The notes below the pieces were generated by a model. That model worked only from the letters and a program-made list of their open reading frames with translations. It did not search any database and was not told where the DNA came from. A program made the translations under genes and the position numbers. 64,000 nucleotides of DNA from the NCBI GenBank assembly GCA_902493385.1, contig CABUPO010000007.1, positions 62,001-126,000 on the forward strand. The letters are read 5' to 3'. Below, one piece after another: positions 1 to 9,206 of this stretch. Origin of the DNA: an uncultured Lachnospiraceae bacterium (lineage in GTDB: Bacteria > Bacillota > Clostridia > Lachnospirales > Lachnospiraceae). Positions within the stretch are counted from its first letter, which is position 1, and every line of letters starts with the position of its first letter.

Positions 1-560
1 AAAAGCCTGTTACCGTTAAATTCAGAAAAGGTTTTGATAAAGATTCCGACACTGCCGAAGAATTTGCAAGAATGGCAGAATATTACGGGGCAAAAGCAGT
101 AGCGGTACACCCAAGGACAAGGCAGCAGTATTATTCAGGAAAAGCAGACTGGGACGTTCTCAGGCGTGTTAAAAAGGCTGTAAATATACCGGTAATCGGA
201 AACGGAGATTTGTATGATGTGACTGATATTAAAGATATGTACGAGCAGACAGGGGTGGACGCTTTTATGATAGGAAGAGGAGCAAGAGGCAACCCCTGGA
301 TATTCAAGAGGGCAAAAGCATATATCGAAACAGGAGAAATACTTCCTTCTCCGCCGGTATCAGATATATGTGAAATGATACTTAAGCATGCAAGGATGAA
401 TATAGAATATAAGGGAGAATATACCGGAATACGTGAAATGAGAAAGCATGCCGCATGGTATACACAGGGACTCAGAAATTCCGCTAAATTCAGAGATCAG
501 CTAAGCCATATAGAAAGCTATGATGAGCTTTGCGGTATTGTAGAAAAAGCATACAGATAA
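1..560 (+). CDS. dus: tRNA-dihydrouridine synthase (Dus), 3' part
   Basis: The open frame runs from the window edge (first full codon at base 3) to TAA at 558-560, so the N-terminal part lies outside the window. Dus enzymes reduce uridine to dihydrouridine in tRNA D-loops using FMN and NADPH. Visible hallmarks are the block HPRTRQQYYSGKADW, then IPVIGNGDLYD and GRGARGNPW, which form the FMN-phosphate and catalytic face of the TIM barrel. The C-terminal helical tRNA-binding region follows. An in-frame ATG at 72 is internal, because the conserved barrel sequence KPVTVKFRKG precedes it. The next gene starts 14 bases downstream with a clear RBS, so the two are probably co-transcribed. Which Dus subfamily it belongs to cannot be told from the fragment. 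Confidence 0.93.
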   Translation, partial: KPVTVKFRKGFDKDSDTAEEFARMAEYYGAKAVAVHPRTRQQYYSGKADWDVLRRVKKAVNIPVIGNGDLYDVTDIKDMYEQTGVDAFMIGRGARGNPWIFKRAKAYIETGEILPSPPVSDICEMILKHARMNIEYKGEYTGIREMRKHAAWYTQGLRNSAKFRDQLSHIESYDELCGIVEKAYR

Positions 561-574
561 AGGATGAAGAACAT

Positions 575-1393
575 ATGATAATACCTAAGGATTATTTGAA
601 TATTGAAAAAATTGCCGAAAGCGGACAATGCTTTCGTATGACAGAAAATGAAGACGGTTCATATGGACTTATACATAATGGACGGTATCTTAAGATACTG
701 CCGCAGAAGGATAAAGACGCATATGAGTTTGTATGCGATAAAGAGACATATGAAAATGTATGGCGCCATTATTTTGATATGGATACTGATTATGAAAGCA
801 TTGAATCAATGGTTGATTCGCAGGACAGTTATCTGTGTGAAGCTGTAAAATATGGAAAGGGTATAAGGATTCTTAATCAGGACGCATGGGAAATGCTTAT
901 AAGCTTTATTATTTCTCAGAGAAAGTCGATTCCGGCAATACGCACTTCAATAGAAAAATTATGCCGGCTCTGCGGTACAAGGATTGAAGATGAAAAAGAG
1001 GAGTTATATGCATTTCCTGCTCCGAATCAGATAGACGCGCTTACCGAGGAGGAAATTGCTTCGTGCTCTGTTGGATACAGAAGCAAATATATAAAAGCGG
1101 CGGCGCATGCAGTCGTATCAGGAGAGATTGACCTTGAAAAAATAAGAGAATGCAACGACAAAGAGCTGAAAGATAACCTGCTTCGCATATACGGCGTAGG
1201 AGAGAAGGTTGCGGGCTGTATTATGCTGTTTGGTTATCACAGGCTTGATGCATTTCCGGTGGACGTATGGATAAAAAGAGCGGTGGACGAGCAGTATCCC
1301 GGCGGATTTCCCCACCAGAAGTACAGAGGATACGCGGGAATAATGCAGCAGTATATATTTTTCTTTATAAGACATACTTATGGCAGAGTTTAG
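575..1393 (+). CDS. ogg: 8-oxoguanine DNA glycosylase / AP lyase (OGG1-like)
   Basis: This is an HhH-GPD superfamily base-excision repair protein of about 272 residues that removes oxidised guanine and cuts the abasic site. The N-terminal block SGQCFRM is typical of the OGG N-domain. The helix-hairpin-helix YGVGEKVAGC carries the catalytic lysine (K211), and PVDVWIKR carries the catalytic aspartate (D230), 19 residues later as in human OGG1, so bifunctional activity is expected. The ATG at 575 is preferred because AAAGGA lies about 10 nt upstream. An earlier in-frame ATG at 530 would overlap dus and adds residues that do not fit the family. It probably sits in an operon with dus. Confidence 0.9.
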   Translation: MIIPKDYLNIEKIAESGQCFRMTENEDGSYGLIHNGRYLKILPQKDKDAYEFVCDKETYENVWRHYFDMDTDYESIESMVDSQDSYLCEAVKYGKGIRILNQDAWEMLISFIISQRKSIPAIRTSIEKLCRLCGTRIEDEKEELYAFPAPNQIDALTEEEIASCSVGYRSKYIKAAAHAVVSGEIDLEKIRECNDKELKDNLLRIYGVGEKVAGCIMLFGYHRLDAFPVDVWIKRAVDEQYPGGFPHQKYRGYAGIMQQYIFFFIRHTYGRV

Positions 1394-1406
1394 AAAGGAA
1401 ATATGT

Positions 1407-3563
1407 ATGAACAAATTTATTTATAAGTGTTTTGTGTTTACGGCTTTAATTATGGTTTTTTTATGCTGTAAAGACGTGCATGCAAAGAAAAATATACAGT
1501 ATACGATAAAAAAAGGTAAAAGTGTTCCAATCAGCAGAATATACGACAAAAAGGCTTCAACATTAAAATGGATTTCAAAAAACAGAAAAATTGCGCGTAT
1601 AACTGCGGACGGCAAAAAAATAAAAGCGGTGAAAAAGGGCGCCGCACATATATACGGTAAAAAAAAGAATAAGAAAAAAGTCCATATAAAGATAAGAGTC
1701 GGCATACCGTCAAAAAAGATTGAGCTCACACAGTCTGATATCACTGTCGTAATGGGGCAGAATTATAAGCTTGATTATAAAATATATCCGAAAAAGACTT
1801 CTAATAAAAAAGTTTATTACGAGTATTCCGATAAGGGAATAATAGATATATCATCTTCAGGGGTCATAGCGCCTCTTAAGCCCGGCAAAGTAAACGTAAA
1901 AATGTATTCGTCAGACGGACACAGCAAAGCGTCGTTTAATGTTACGGTTATTACAGAGCTTATAAGAGATACCTCCTATGGAAAGGTAGAAGGAATAAAT
2001 CTTAATGATTCATGCGTTGCATGGTACGGAGTGCCGTATGCAAAACCGCCGGTAGGTGAATTAAGATGGAGAGCGCCTAAAGACCCTGACTCATGGACAG
2101 GCGTTCTTAGAACGGCGGAAAAAAAAGATAAGGCGGCGCAGGCAGAAACAAAAACAACCGCCGCAGGTTCAGAGGACTGTCTGTATGTTAATATATTCAG
2201 ACCAAACAGCAGTGAAACAGGTCTTCCTGTCATGGTATATCTTCACGGCGGCAGCAATATAAGCGGTTCATCTCACAAGAATTTCAGACATCTTGCCAGT
2301 GACGCCAACTGTATAGTAGTAGCTGTGGAATACAGGCTTGGAGCGTTTGGATGGTTTAATACCGAAGCTTTAAAGACCGGGGATGAAGAGGAGGATTCGG
2401 GGAATTTTGCAATGCTTGATATTAGAAAAGCCTTGATGTGGGTCAGAAATAATATTGAGTATTTTGGAGGAAACAGTGGTAATGTAACATTGTCAGGCTT
2501 TTCCGCAGGAGCGAGAAATGTGCTTTGCTGTATTATTTCTCCCGTAATGAAGGGGCTGTTTGATAAAGCTATATGCCTAAGCGGAGGAATGACAGTAAGC
2601 TCATGCGAAGCCGGACAGAAGATGGCGGAAGAAAAAATAAAAGAGCTTTTGGTTAAGAAGGGCGTATGCGCCGACGAAAAAGAAGCCGGTAACTGGTATG
2701 ATAATGCATCCTCCGCAGAAATAAAGAATTTTCTGTACGGACTTACAACTGAAGAGGTTGCATGTATGTATACAGGAATGTCGCTTGATTTAAGCTATGT
2801 TCCGCAATTGTTTGCAGATGGATATGTAATCCCGAAGGAAGGGTTTGACGTTATAAAAAGCGGCAATTATAACATGGTTCCAATGATGTTCGGAAGCGTA
2901 ACTGACGAATTTGCAACCTATGCGCTTTCTGCTTCATATACCAATTCGGGTAATGAGATTAACGCGGTAAATACAGGCTGGGATATGCTTCAAATAATAA
3001 AGGCTGCAAAAAAATACGGAAGCATGTATATGTCATATAACTGCATTGAAAAGAATGCCGAAGCATTTGCGGCGGCAGGCGCGCAGGTTCCTATATATAC
3101 GTATAGATTTGACTGGGGCAACGACGCGTCGGTAACAAGTGATTTTTATGCAGATTTTCTTGGCTCAATACATGGAATAGATGTGGATTTTCTGTGTGAA
3201 ACGTATGATGATACGGCGTCATATGAAGGATATGTAACAGCGGTATATAATGATAATAATAAGCCGGGAAGACAGAAGCTTTCGGATACAATGCAGGCAT
3301 GTATATCAGGCTTTTTAAAATATGGCAATCCTAATTCGGGAAACAACGGTATTATGTGGAATCCCTGGAACCAGGGACAGAGCCATATGAGCATGATATT
3401 TAATGCAAATGCGTCGTCTGATAAATCCTATACGACATATGAAACATATTCTGCAGCAGGGACAGAAGCTCTTATGAGAGCCGGGCTTGATGATAACCGT
3501 TACAATATAATTATGAACAGTGTACTTAAGGGAAGGTATTTTATGCCGTTTGACGAAGGGTAA
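1407..3563 (+). CDS. secreted type-B carboxylesterase with N-terminal Ig-like (Big_2) repeats
   Basis: The protein has 718 residues. A signal peptide (MNKFIYK start, hydrophobic core, VHA-K cleavage site) is followed by two very Lys-rich bacterial Ig-like repeats over roughly residues 28-185. A carboxylesterase/cholinesterase-fold hydrolase then begins at GKVEGI and YGVPYAKPPVGELRWR. The oxyanion/EDCLYVN block, the nucleophile elbow GFSAG, an acidic DEF region and the His block SIHGIDVDFLC are all present, so the catalytic triad looks complete. The basic Ig repeats probably hold the enzyme on the cell envelope (inference); the natural ester substrate is unknown. ATG 1407 has GAAAGGAA six bases upstream. 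It follows ogg by 13 bases, but a separate promoter cannot be excluded. Confidence 0.88.
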   Translation: MNKFIYKCFVFTALIMVFLCCKDVHAKKNIQYTIKKGKSVPISRIYDKKASTLKWISKNRKIARITADGKKIKAVKKGAAHIYGKKKNKKKVHIKIRVGIPSKKIELTQSDITVVMGQNYKLDYKIYPKKTSNKKVYYEYSDKGIIDISSSGVIAPLKPGKVNVKMYSSDGHSKASFNVTVITELIRDTSYGKVEGINLNDSCVAWYGVPYAKPPVGELRWRAPKDPDSWTGVLRTAEKKDKAAQAETKTTAAGSEDCLYVNIFRPNSSETGLPVMVYLHGGSNISGSSHKNFRHLASDANCIVVAVEYRLGAFGWFNTEALKTGDEEEDSGNFAMLDIRKALMWVRNNIEYFGGNSGNVTLSGFSAGARNVLCCIISPVMKGLFDKAICLSGGMTVSSCEAGQKMAEEKIKELLVKKGVCADEKEAGNWYDNASSAEIKNFLYGLTTEEVACMYTGMSLDLSYVPQLFADGYVIPKEGFDVIKSGNYNMVPMMFGSVTDEFATYALSASYTNSGNEINAVNTGWDMLQIIKAAKKYGSMYMSYNCIEKNAEAFAAAGAQVPIYTYRFDWGNDASVTSDFYADFLGSIHGIDVDFLCETYDDTASYEGYVTAVYNDNNKPGRQKLSDTMQACISGFLKYGNPNSGNNGIMWNPWNQGQSHMSMIFNANASSDKSYTTYETYSAAGTEALMRAGLDDNRYNIIMNSVLKGRYFMPFDEG

Positions 3564-3565
3564 TG

Positions 3566-3594
3566 TTGATTAAAATGGTAAGTTATGTTACTAT
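3566..3594 (+). promoter_or_regulatory. sigma-A-type promoter for the PLP enzyme gene
   Basis: TTGATT (3566-3571) and TACTAT (3589-3594) are separated by exactly 17 bases, about 40 bases before the ATG at 3636. No riboswitch-sized leader is present. Confidence 0.55.
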
Positions 3595-3635
3595 ACGAAA
3601 GTGAGTAATATATTTCAATGGAAAGGGTGATTTAT

Positions 3636-4814
3636 ATGAAGAATTTCAGTAACTACACCGATTACAGCAAGAAAGAAAATCTTAGCTTTGACTCTAAAGC
3701 AGTACATGGAGCGCTTGGATGCGAGCCTGTTACCGGAGCCGTAAGCTTTCCTATATTCCAGTCTTCTACATTCAGGCATCCTGAGCTTGGAAAATCAACA
3801 GGCTTTGATTATTCAAGACTTGCCAATCCGACAAGGCAGGAGCTTGAAAGAACGCTTGCAATACTTGAGGAGGGTGAATACGGCTTCTGCTTTTCAAGCG
3901 GACAGGCTGCCAACATGGCGGTTTTTACATGGCTTAATACGGGAGACCATGTAATACTTATGGACGATATATACGGAGGAACCTTCCGTATAGTTACGCA
4001 GATATTTGGAAAATACGGAATTGAATACGATTTTGTTGATTTGTCTGAGCTTGATAAAGTAAAGGCGGCAATAAAGCCTAACACTAAGATGATTTTTATT
4101 GAAACGCCTTCTAATCCGCTTATGAAGGTGGCTGATATAAGAGTATTGTCAGACATTGCTCATGAAATTGGCGCAATAGCTGTAGTTGACAATACATTCC
4201 TTACGCCGTATTTTCAGAAGCCGCTTACACTTGGAGCCGACGTAGTCGTTCACAGCGCGACAAAGTATCTTGGCGGACATAATGACATCATAGCGGGTGC
4301 GGTAGTAGTAAGGGACGAAGAGCTTGCTGAACACTTTAAGCTTCAGCTTAAATCACATGGGAACGGGCTTGCGCCAATGGATTCATGGCTTATGCTGCGT
4401 GGTATAAAGACGCTTCATCTCAGAATGGAAAGACATAATTCCAATGCAATGAAGGTTTCAGAGTGGCTTCGTAATCATCCTAAGGTTGAAAAGGTATATT
4501 ATGTAGGATTTCCTGATCATAAGGATTATGACGTTACAATTTCCCAGACTACGGGATTTGGCGGAATGATATCTTTTGCGGTTGACAGCGAAGAGACTGT
4601 AAAGAAGATTCTTAAAAACGTTGATATGATAATGTTTGCAGAAAGCCTTGGAGGTACCGAGACGCTTATAACTTATCCTACGACACAGACGCACGAGGAT
4701 ACTCCTCTTGATATTAAGGAAAGGCTTGGAATAACACGTAAATTCCTTAGAATATCCATAGGTATAGAAGACCCGCAGGATATAATTAACGACCTTGCTC
4801 AGGCAATGTCATAA
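3636..4814 (+). CDS. Cys/Met-metabolism PLP enzyme (cystathionine gamma-synthase / beta-lyase type)
   Basis: This is a fold-type I PLP enzyme of 392 residues that acts on cystathionine or homocysteine-type substrates in transsulfuration. Clear blocks are FDYSRLANPTRQELE, the glycine-rich FSSGQAANMA, IETPSNPLMKVADI, VVDNTFLTPYF and the PLP lysine motif SATKYLGGH (K210). The length is normal for the family. Synthase, beta-lyase, gamma-lyase and O-acetylhomoserine activities cannot be separated by sequence reading alone. The start at 3636 is set by AAAGGGTGA five bases upstream; the in-frame ATG at 3618 has no RBS. It is followed closely by dapF, consistent with an amino-acid gene cluster. Confidence 0.9.
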   Translation: MKNFSNYTDYSKKENLSFDSKAVHGALGCEPVTGAVSFPIFQSSTFRHPELGKSTGFDYSRLANPTRQELERTLAILEEGEYGFCFSSGQAANMAVFTWLNTGDHVILMDDIYGGTFRIVTQIFGKYGIEYDFVDLSELDKVKAAIKPNTKMIFIETPSNPLMKVADIRVLSDIAHEIGAIAVVDNTFLTPYFQKPLTLGADVVVHSATKYLGGHNDIIAGAVVVRDEELAEHFKLQLKSHGNGLAPMDSWLMLRGIKTLHLRMERHNSNAMKVSEWLRNHPKVEKVYYVGFPDHKDYDVTISQTTGFGGMISFAVDSEETVKKILKNVDMIMFAESLGGTETLITYPTTQTHEDTPLDIKERLGITRKFLRISIGIEDPQDIINDLAQAMS

Positions 4815-4828
4815 AGGAGGTTTCAGTT

Positions 4829-5683
4829 ATGCGTTTTACTAAAATGCAGGCATATGGCAACGATTATGTATATATTGACGCGATTAACCAAAAGCTTCCG
4901 AATCTTTCGCTTCTTGCAAAATATGTATCGGACAGGCATTTTGCCATAGGTTCTGACGGAATGGTGCTCATTTGTCCGTCAGATACTGCAGACTTTCGTA
5001 TGAGAATATTCAATCCTGACGGTACGGAAGGCGAGATGTGTGGAAACGCAGTAAGAAGCGTCGGAAAATATGTATATGACCACAGGCTTACAGATAAGAC
5101 AGAGGTCATGATTGAGACGCTTGGAGGCATAAAGCATCTTACGCTTTTTATAGAAGACGGACAGGCTGTTAATATAAAAGCAGATATCGGTTCTCCGGTT
5201 TTTGATACGGATATTATTCCCGTTGTTACAGAGCTTAAGGAGTTTATTGACGTTCCGGTAAAGGTAGATGATATTACGCTTAATATTACGGCGGTATCAT
5301 GGGGCAACCCTCACTGCGTGGCATTTATTGATGATGTTGATTCGTTTGACGTACACAAGTACGGACCTTTGCTTGAAAATATGACAGAGCTTTTTCCAAA
5401 CAGGACTAATGTTACATTTGCACAGTTAGTAGACAGTGAAAATATAAAAATACGTGAGTGGGAAAGAGGAACCGGTGAAACTATAGGCTGCGGAACCGGC
5501 TGTTGTACGGCTGTTGCGGCAGGAGTGGTTACGGGCAGATGCCGCCGTCATGTGTCAGTTGAACAGATAGGCGGAACGCTTGATATTAACTGGCTGGAAG
5601 AAGACGGACACATGTATATGACAGGCGTATCCAACACTGTATTTGAAGCCGACATAGACGTATCGGAGATACCGTCTGACTAA
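4829..5683 (+). CDS. dapF: diaminopimelate epimerase
   Basis: DapF converts LL- to meso-diaminopimelate for lysine and peptidoglycan synthesis by a PLP-independent two-cysteine mechanism. At 284 residues it has the normal length. Both catalytic cysteines are visible: C71 in EGEMCGNAVRS and C221 in GETIGCGTGCCTA. The start KMQAYGNDYVYID is the standard N-terminus, with AAAGGAGG upstream of the ATG. It lies between the transsulfuration enzyme and murE, whose product uses meso-DAP, so the pair makes functional sense. Confidence 0.96.
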   Translation: MRFTKMQAYGNDYVYIDAINQKLPNLSLLAKYVSDRHFAIGSDGMVLICPSDTADFRMRIFNPDGTEGEMCGNAVRSVGKYVYDHRLTDKTEVMIETLGGIKHLTLFIEDGQAVNIKADIGSPVFDTDIIPVVTELKEFIDVPVKVDDITLNITAVSWGNPHCVAFIDDVDSFDVHKYGPLLENMTELFPNRTNVTFAQLVDSENIKIREWERGTGETIGCGTGCCTAVAAGVVTGRCRRHVSVEQIGGTLDINWLEEDGHMYMTGVSNTVFEADIDVSEIPSD

Positions 5684-5713
5684 TAATAGAATTTGGGAGA
5701 TTTGAGAGAAAAT

Positions 5714-7186
5714 ATGAAACTGAGAGATTTGCTTTGCGGTCTTGATTATAGCTGTATATCAGGAGATATTGATATTGAAATAAACGACCTTGTATATGAT
5801 TCAAGAAAAGTAAAAAAGGGAACGGCGTTTTTCTGTATACCGGGCGCGAAGGTGGACGGGCATGATTTCGCACCGTCTGCAATAAATAACGGAGCGTCGG
5901 CCCTTATAGTATCAAAAATGCTTCAGGTACCTGACGGTATTACGCTTATCCAGGTAAAATCGGTAAGGCACGCGCTGGCGTTTATGTCGGCAGTGTTTTT
6001 TGGACGTCCCGCAGAACGAGTTAAGCTTATTGGAATTACCGGAACCAAAGGAAAAACCTCCACTTCATTTATGATAAAGGATATAATTGACAAATCAGGC
6101 TATAACTGTGGAATAATCGGTACAATAGGCGCGATGTGGAAGGACAATAAAGTTAAGACAGGTCTTACCACGCCTGAATCGTATGTTATTCATTCATTGT
6201 TAAAAAGGATGGCTGAGGATGGGTGTGAGTATGTTGTTATGGAGGTTTCTTCTCAGGCTCTTATGCTTGAGCGTACTGCTGGAATAGAGTTTGACATTGC
6301 GATATTCACTAATTTTTCGCCGGACCATATAGGCGAAGGCGAGCATTCTTCTCTTTCTGAGTACAGAATGTATAAAGAAAAACTTTTTACTCAAAGCAAA
6401 ACCGGAATATTTAATGCTGATGACGAGGTTGCCGGTATATTTATAAGCCACTCGGAATGTGAGAATAATTACACGTTTGGACAGGGAGAAGGCAACGACC
6501 TTAATGCTTCCGATATAGTAAAATGGAACGAGAACGGACGGCTTGGAGTGTCATTTTCAATGACTGGAATGATTAATGCCAAAGCCGGACTTTGTATACC
6601 GGGAGTATTTAATGTGTATAACGCTATGGCTGCGATACTGGCATGCCGCCTTCTTGATATAGATACGGATACAATGCTTAACGTACTGAAAGATGTGCGT
6701 GTTCTCGGACGTGTTGAGTTAGTACATGTGTCAGATGATTTTTCTGTTGTAGTCGACTATGCCCATAACGAGGTCAGCACCAGAAGCGTGCTTCTTACGC
6801 TCAGGGAATATGAACCAAAGCATCTTATAAGCGTGTACGGCGCGGGAGGCAACCGCTCAAAGCTTAGAAGGTATGATATGGGAGAGGTTACGGGAGAGCT
6901 CTGCGACCTTTGTATACTTACATGCGATAATCCCCGCGATGAAGAAGTTAGCGCTATAAATGAGGATATTAAAGTCGGCCTTGCAAGAAGCGGCGGAAGC
7001 TTTGTTGAGATAGAAGACAGAGTAGACGCAGTAGAATATGCGTTCAGACATGCCGTAAAAGGAGATATTATTGTTCTTCTTGGAAAAGGGCATGAGGATT
7101 ATATGGAGATTAAGGGCGTAAAGTACCATTATGATGAGCGCGAGGCGATAAGAGAAGCGTATGCGCGTATATCTGATGAAAAGTAA
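5714..7186 (+). CDS. murE: UDP-MurNAc-L-Ala-D-Glu:meso-DAP ligase
   Basis: MurE adds meso-diaminopimelate to the UDP-MurNAc dipeptide in the cytoplasm. The protein (490 residues) has the UDP-binding N-domain with DSRKVKKGTAFFCIPG, the ATP loop GTKGKT at 110-115, the central-domain block TTPESYVIHSLL, and the C-terminal DNPR motif at 405-408, which is diagnostic for DAP (not lysine) selectivity. That agrees with dapF directly upstream. ATG 5714 begins the usual MKLRDLL; an upstream TTG at 5693 is possible but less likely. Confidence 0.95.
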   Translation: MKLRDLLCGLDYSCISGDIDIEINDLVYDSRKVKKGTAFFCIPGAKVDGHDFAPSAINNGASALIVSKMLQVPDGITLIQVKSVRHALAFMSAVFFGRPAERVKLIGITGTKGKTSTSFMIKDIIDKSGYNCGIIGTIGAMWKDNKVKTGLTTPESYVIHSLLKRMAEDGCEYVVMEVSSQALMLERTAGIEFDIAIFTNFSPDHIGEGEHSSLSEYRMYKEKLFTQSKTGIFNADDEVAGIFISHSECENNYTFGQGEGNDLNASDIVKWNENGRLGVSFSMTGMINAKAGLCIPGVFNVYNAMAAILACRLLDIDTDTMLNVLKDVRVLGRVELVHVSDDFSVVVDYAHNEVSTRSVLLTLREYEPKHLISVYGAGGNRSKLRRYDMGEVTGELCDLCILTCDNPRDEEVSAINEDIKVGLARSGGSFVEIEDRVDAVEYAFRHAVKGDIIVLLGKGHEDYMEIKGVKYHYDEREAIREAYARISDEK

Positions 7187-7253
7187 CGCCTGATGCAGGC
7201 ATGGACGCATGGCTTGCTGCAGGGCGGGTATTAATATATGGCAGGTGGCAGAG

Positions 7254-7994
7254 ATGCGCAGATTTTATTTTGATAAAAATGAAATGTATGGCGATATGAT
7301 ACGGATTACCGGAAATGACGTGAATCATATAAAAAATGTACTGCGTATGCAGACAGGCGAACGTGTCGTTGCCAATGACAAAGAGATTAACGATTATTAC
7401 TGCGTAATTGAAGATATTGATTCTGAACAGGTGCTGCTTAGAATTGAAAGCTTCAGAAAATGCAGCGCAGAGCTTAAAACAAAGCTGTATCTTTTTCAGG
7501 CGCTTCCTAAGCAGGATAAGATGGAATTTATTGTGCAGAAAGCCGTAGAGCTTGGCGCGCATGAGGTTATTCCCGTAGCGTCGTCGCGCTGTGTGGTAAA
7601 GCTTGACGATAAAAAGAGACAGGAAAAGAAGCTTGCAAGATGGCAGACTATTGCGGAATCTGCAGCAAAGCAGTCGGCAAGAGGAATCATTCCGAAGGTA
7701 AACAGCATAATGAGCTTTAAACAGGCTATAGATTATGCAGAAAAGCTTGAGCGCTCTATAATACCGTATGAGCATGCAAAGGGCATGGAAAAGTCAAGAC
7801 AATATATGGACGAGGCGGCAGAATGTGAGTCCGTAGGTATATTTATAGGCCCTGAGGGAGGGTTTGAAGAAAGCGAGATACAATATGCATGTGAACACGG
7901 CATAAAGCCGGTATCACTCGGAAACAGAATTTTACGCACGGAAACGGCAGGATTATGCGTCTTGTCAATATTGATGTTTAAAATATCTGAATAG
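7254..7994 (+). CDS. rsmE: 16S rRNA (uracil1498-N3)-methyltransferase
   Basis: RsmE methylates U1498 of 16S rRNA. The 246-residue protein has the PUA-like N-domain (MRRFYFDK, then HIKNVLRMQTGE) and the SPOUT knot with QKAVELGAHEVIPV, RWQTIAESAAKQSARG, IFIGPEGGFEESE and LGNRILRTETAG. All the expected family blocks are there. ATG 7254 is chosen for AGGTGG five bases upstream and because the family starts with MRRFYF. In Clostridia this gene often neighbours a ribosomal protein methyltransferase gene; here the neighbour is murE. Confidence 0.95.
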   Translation: MRRFYFDKNEMYGDMIRITGNDVNHIKNVLRMQTGERVVANDKEINDYYCVIEDIDSEQVLLRIESFRKCSAELKTKLYLFQALPKQDKMEFIVQKAVELGAHEVIPVASSRCVVKLDDKKRQEKKLARWQTIAESAAKQSARGIIPKVNSIMSFKQAIDYAEKLERSIIPYEHAKGMEKSRQYMDEAAECESVGIFIGPEGGFEESEIQYACEHGIKPVSLGNRILRTETAGLCVLSILMFKISE

Positions 7995-8030
7995 TAACAT
8001 AAGAACGTTATAAGGAAGGTACACGGGCAT

Positions 8031-9194
8031 ATGGAGGCGTATTTTGATAATGCGGCGACAACAAAGCCGCTTGAATGTGTAAGGGAAATAATGATGAGGA
8101 CGCTTACAGATGATTACGGCAATCCTTCATCAAAGCATATGAAAGGCATAAAAGCCGAACAGTATATATCTGATGCAAGAAGCGTTATTGCAAAAACCTT
8201 AAAGTGCGAGCCTAAAAATATTATATTTACATCCGGAGGAACCGAGGCTAATAATCAGGCGCTTATCGGCACGGCTCTTGCGGAAAAAAGAAAAGGAAAG
8301 CATATAATAACGACAGTATTTGAGCATGCGTCTGTGCATGAACCGCTTATATTTCTTGAAAGCATGGGTTATGAAGTGACGTATGTGCCGGTGACTAAGT
8401 GCGGCGGCGTAGATAAAGACGAACTTCTTTCGGCAATACGGCCTGATACAATCCTTTTATCTGTAATGGCTGTTAATAATGAGATTGGTTCGGTTATGGA
8501 TATAGAGAATATTGCAAAAGAGGTAAAACGCGTAAAGCCCGATACAGTATTTCATGTCGATGCAATACAGGCGTATGGGAAAATGATGATTAATCCCAAA
8601 AAATGGAATGTGGACATGCTGTCGGTAAGCTCGCATAAAATTCACGGACCGAAGGGCGCGGGATTTTTATATAAGGCGGACAACGTAAAGCTTATGCCTT
8701 ACATTTATGGCGGCGGACAGGAAAAAGGAATGCGTTCGGGAACAGAAAACGTACCGGCAATAGCAGGTTTTGGATGCGCGGCAGAAAAAGCATATCAAAA
8801 TATAACCGAAAATATTTCCCGCATGAGAAATATAAAACAGATACTTATAGATGGAATACTTCAAATTCCGGATGCGTTTATTAATGCCAACCCGCAGAAT
8901 GATGCAGGATACGGGGCTCCGCATATAATCAGCGCTTCGTTTTCAGGAGTAAAAAGCGAAGTTCTTCTGCATGCGCTTGCTTCTGAGGGCGTATATGTTT
9001 CATCAGGATCCGCGTGTTCTTCAAATCATCCGGGGCTCAGCGGAACACTTAAGGCAATCGGGCTTGGAAATGATTTGACTGATTCGACTATAAGGCTGTC
9101 CGTATCAGAAGATAATACAGAGGAAGAAGCGGAATATGCCCTAAAGGCGCTTTCTAAGCATGTTCCGGTGCTTAGAAGGTTTAGAAGCTATTAA
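8031..9194 (+). CDS. cysteine desulfurase (NifS/IscS family), probable sulfur donor for ThiI
   Basis: This PLP enzyme (387 residues) turns cysteine into alanine and an enzyme persulfide. Motifs are YFDNAATTKP at the N-terminus, SGGTEANNQA, the PLP lysine K203 in SSHKIHGPKGAG, RSGTENVPAIAGFG, and the catalytic cysteine C329 in SSGSACSS. It lies 12 bases upstream of thiI, which lacks a rhodanese domain. By analogy with the NifZ-ThiI pair of Bacillus subtilis, it most likely feeds 4-thiouridine (and possibly thiamine) synthesis, but that pairing is inferred from position. Confidence 0.93.
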   Translation: MEAYFDNAATTKPLECVREIMMRTLTDDYGNPSSKHMKGIKAEQYISDARSVIAKTLKCEPKNIIFTSGGTEANNQALIGTALAEKRKGKHIITTVFEHASVHEPLIFLESMGYEVTYVPVTKCGGVDKDELLSAIRPDTILLSVMAVNNEIGSVMDIENIAKEVKRVKPDTVFHVDAIQAYGKMMINPKKWNVDMLSVSSHKIHGPKGAGFLYKADNVKLMPYIYGGGQEKGMRSGTENVPAIAGFGCAAEKAYQNITENISRMRNIKQILIDGILQIPDAFINANPQNDAGYGAPHIISASFSGVKSEVLLHALASEGVYVSSGSACSSNHPGLSGTLKAIGLGNDLTDSTIRLSVSEDNTEEEAEYALKALSKHVPVLRRFRSY

Positions 9195-9206
9195 CAGAAA
9201 GGTGAT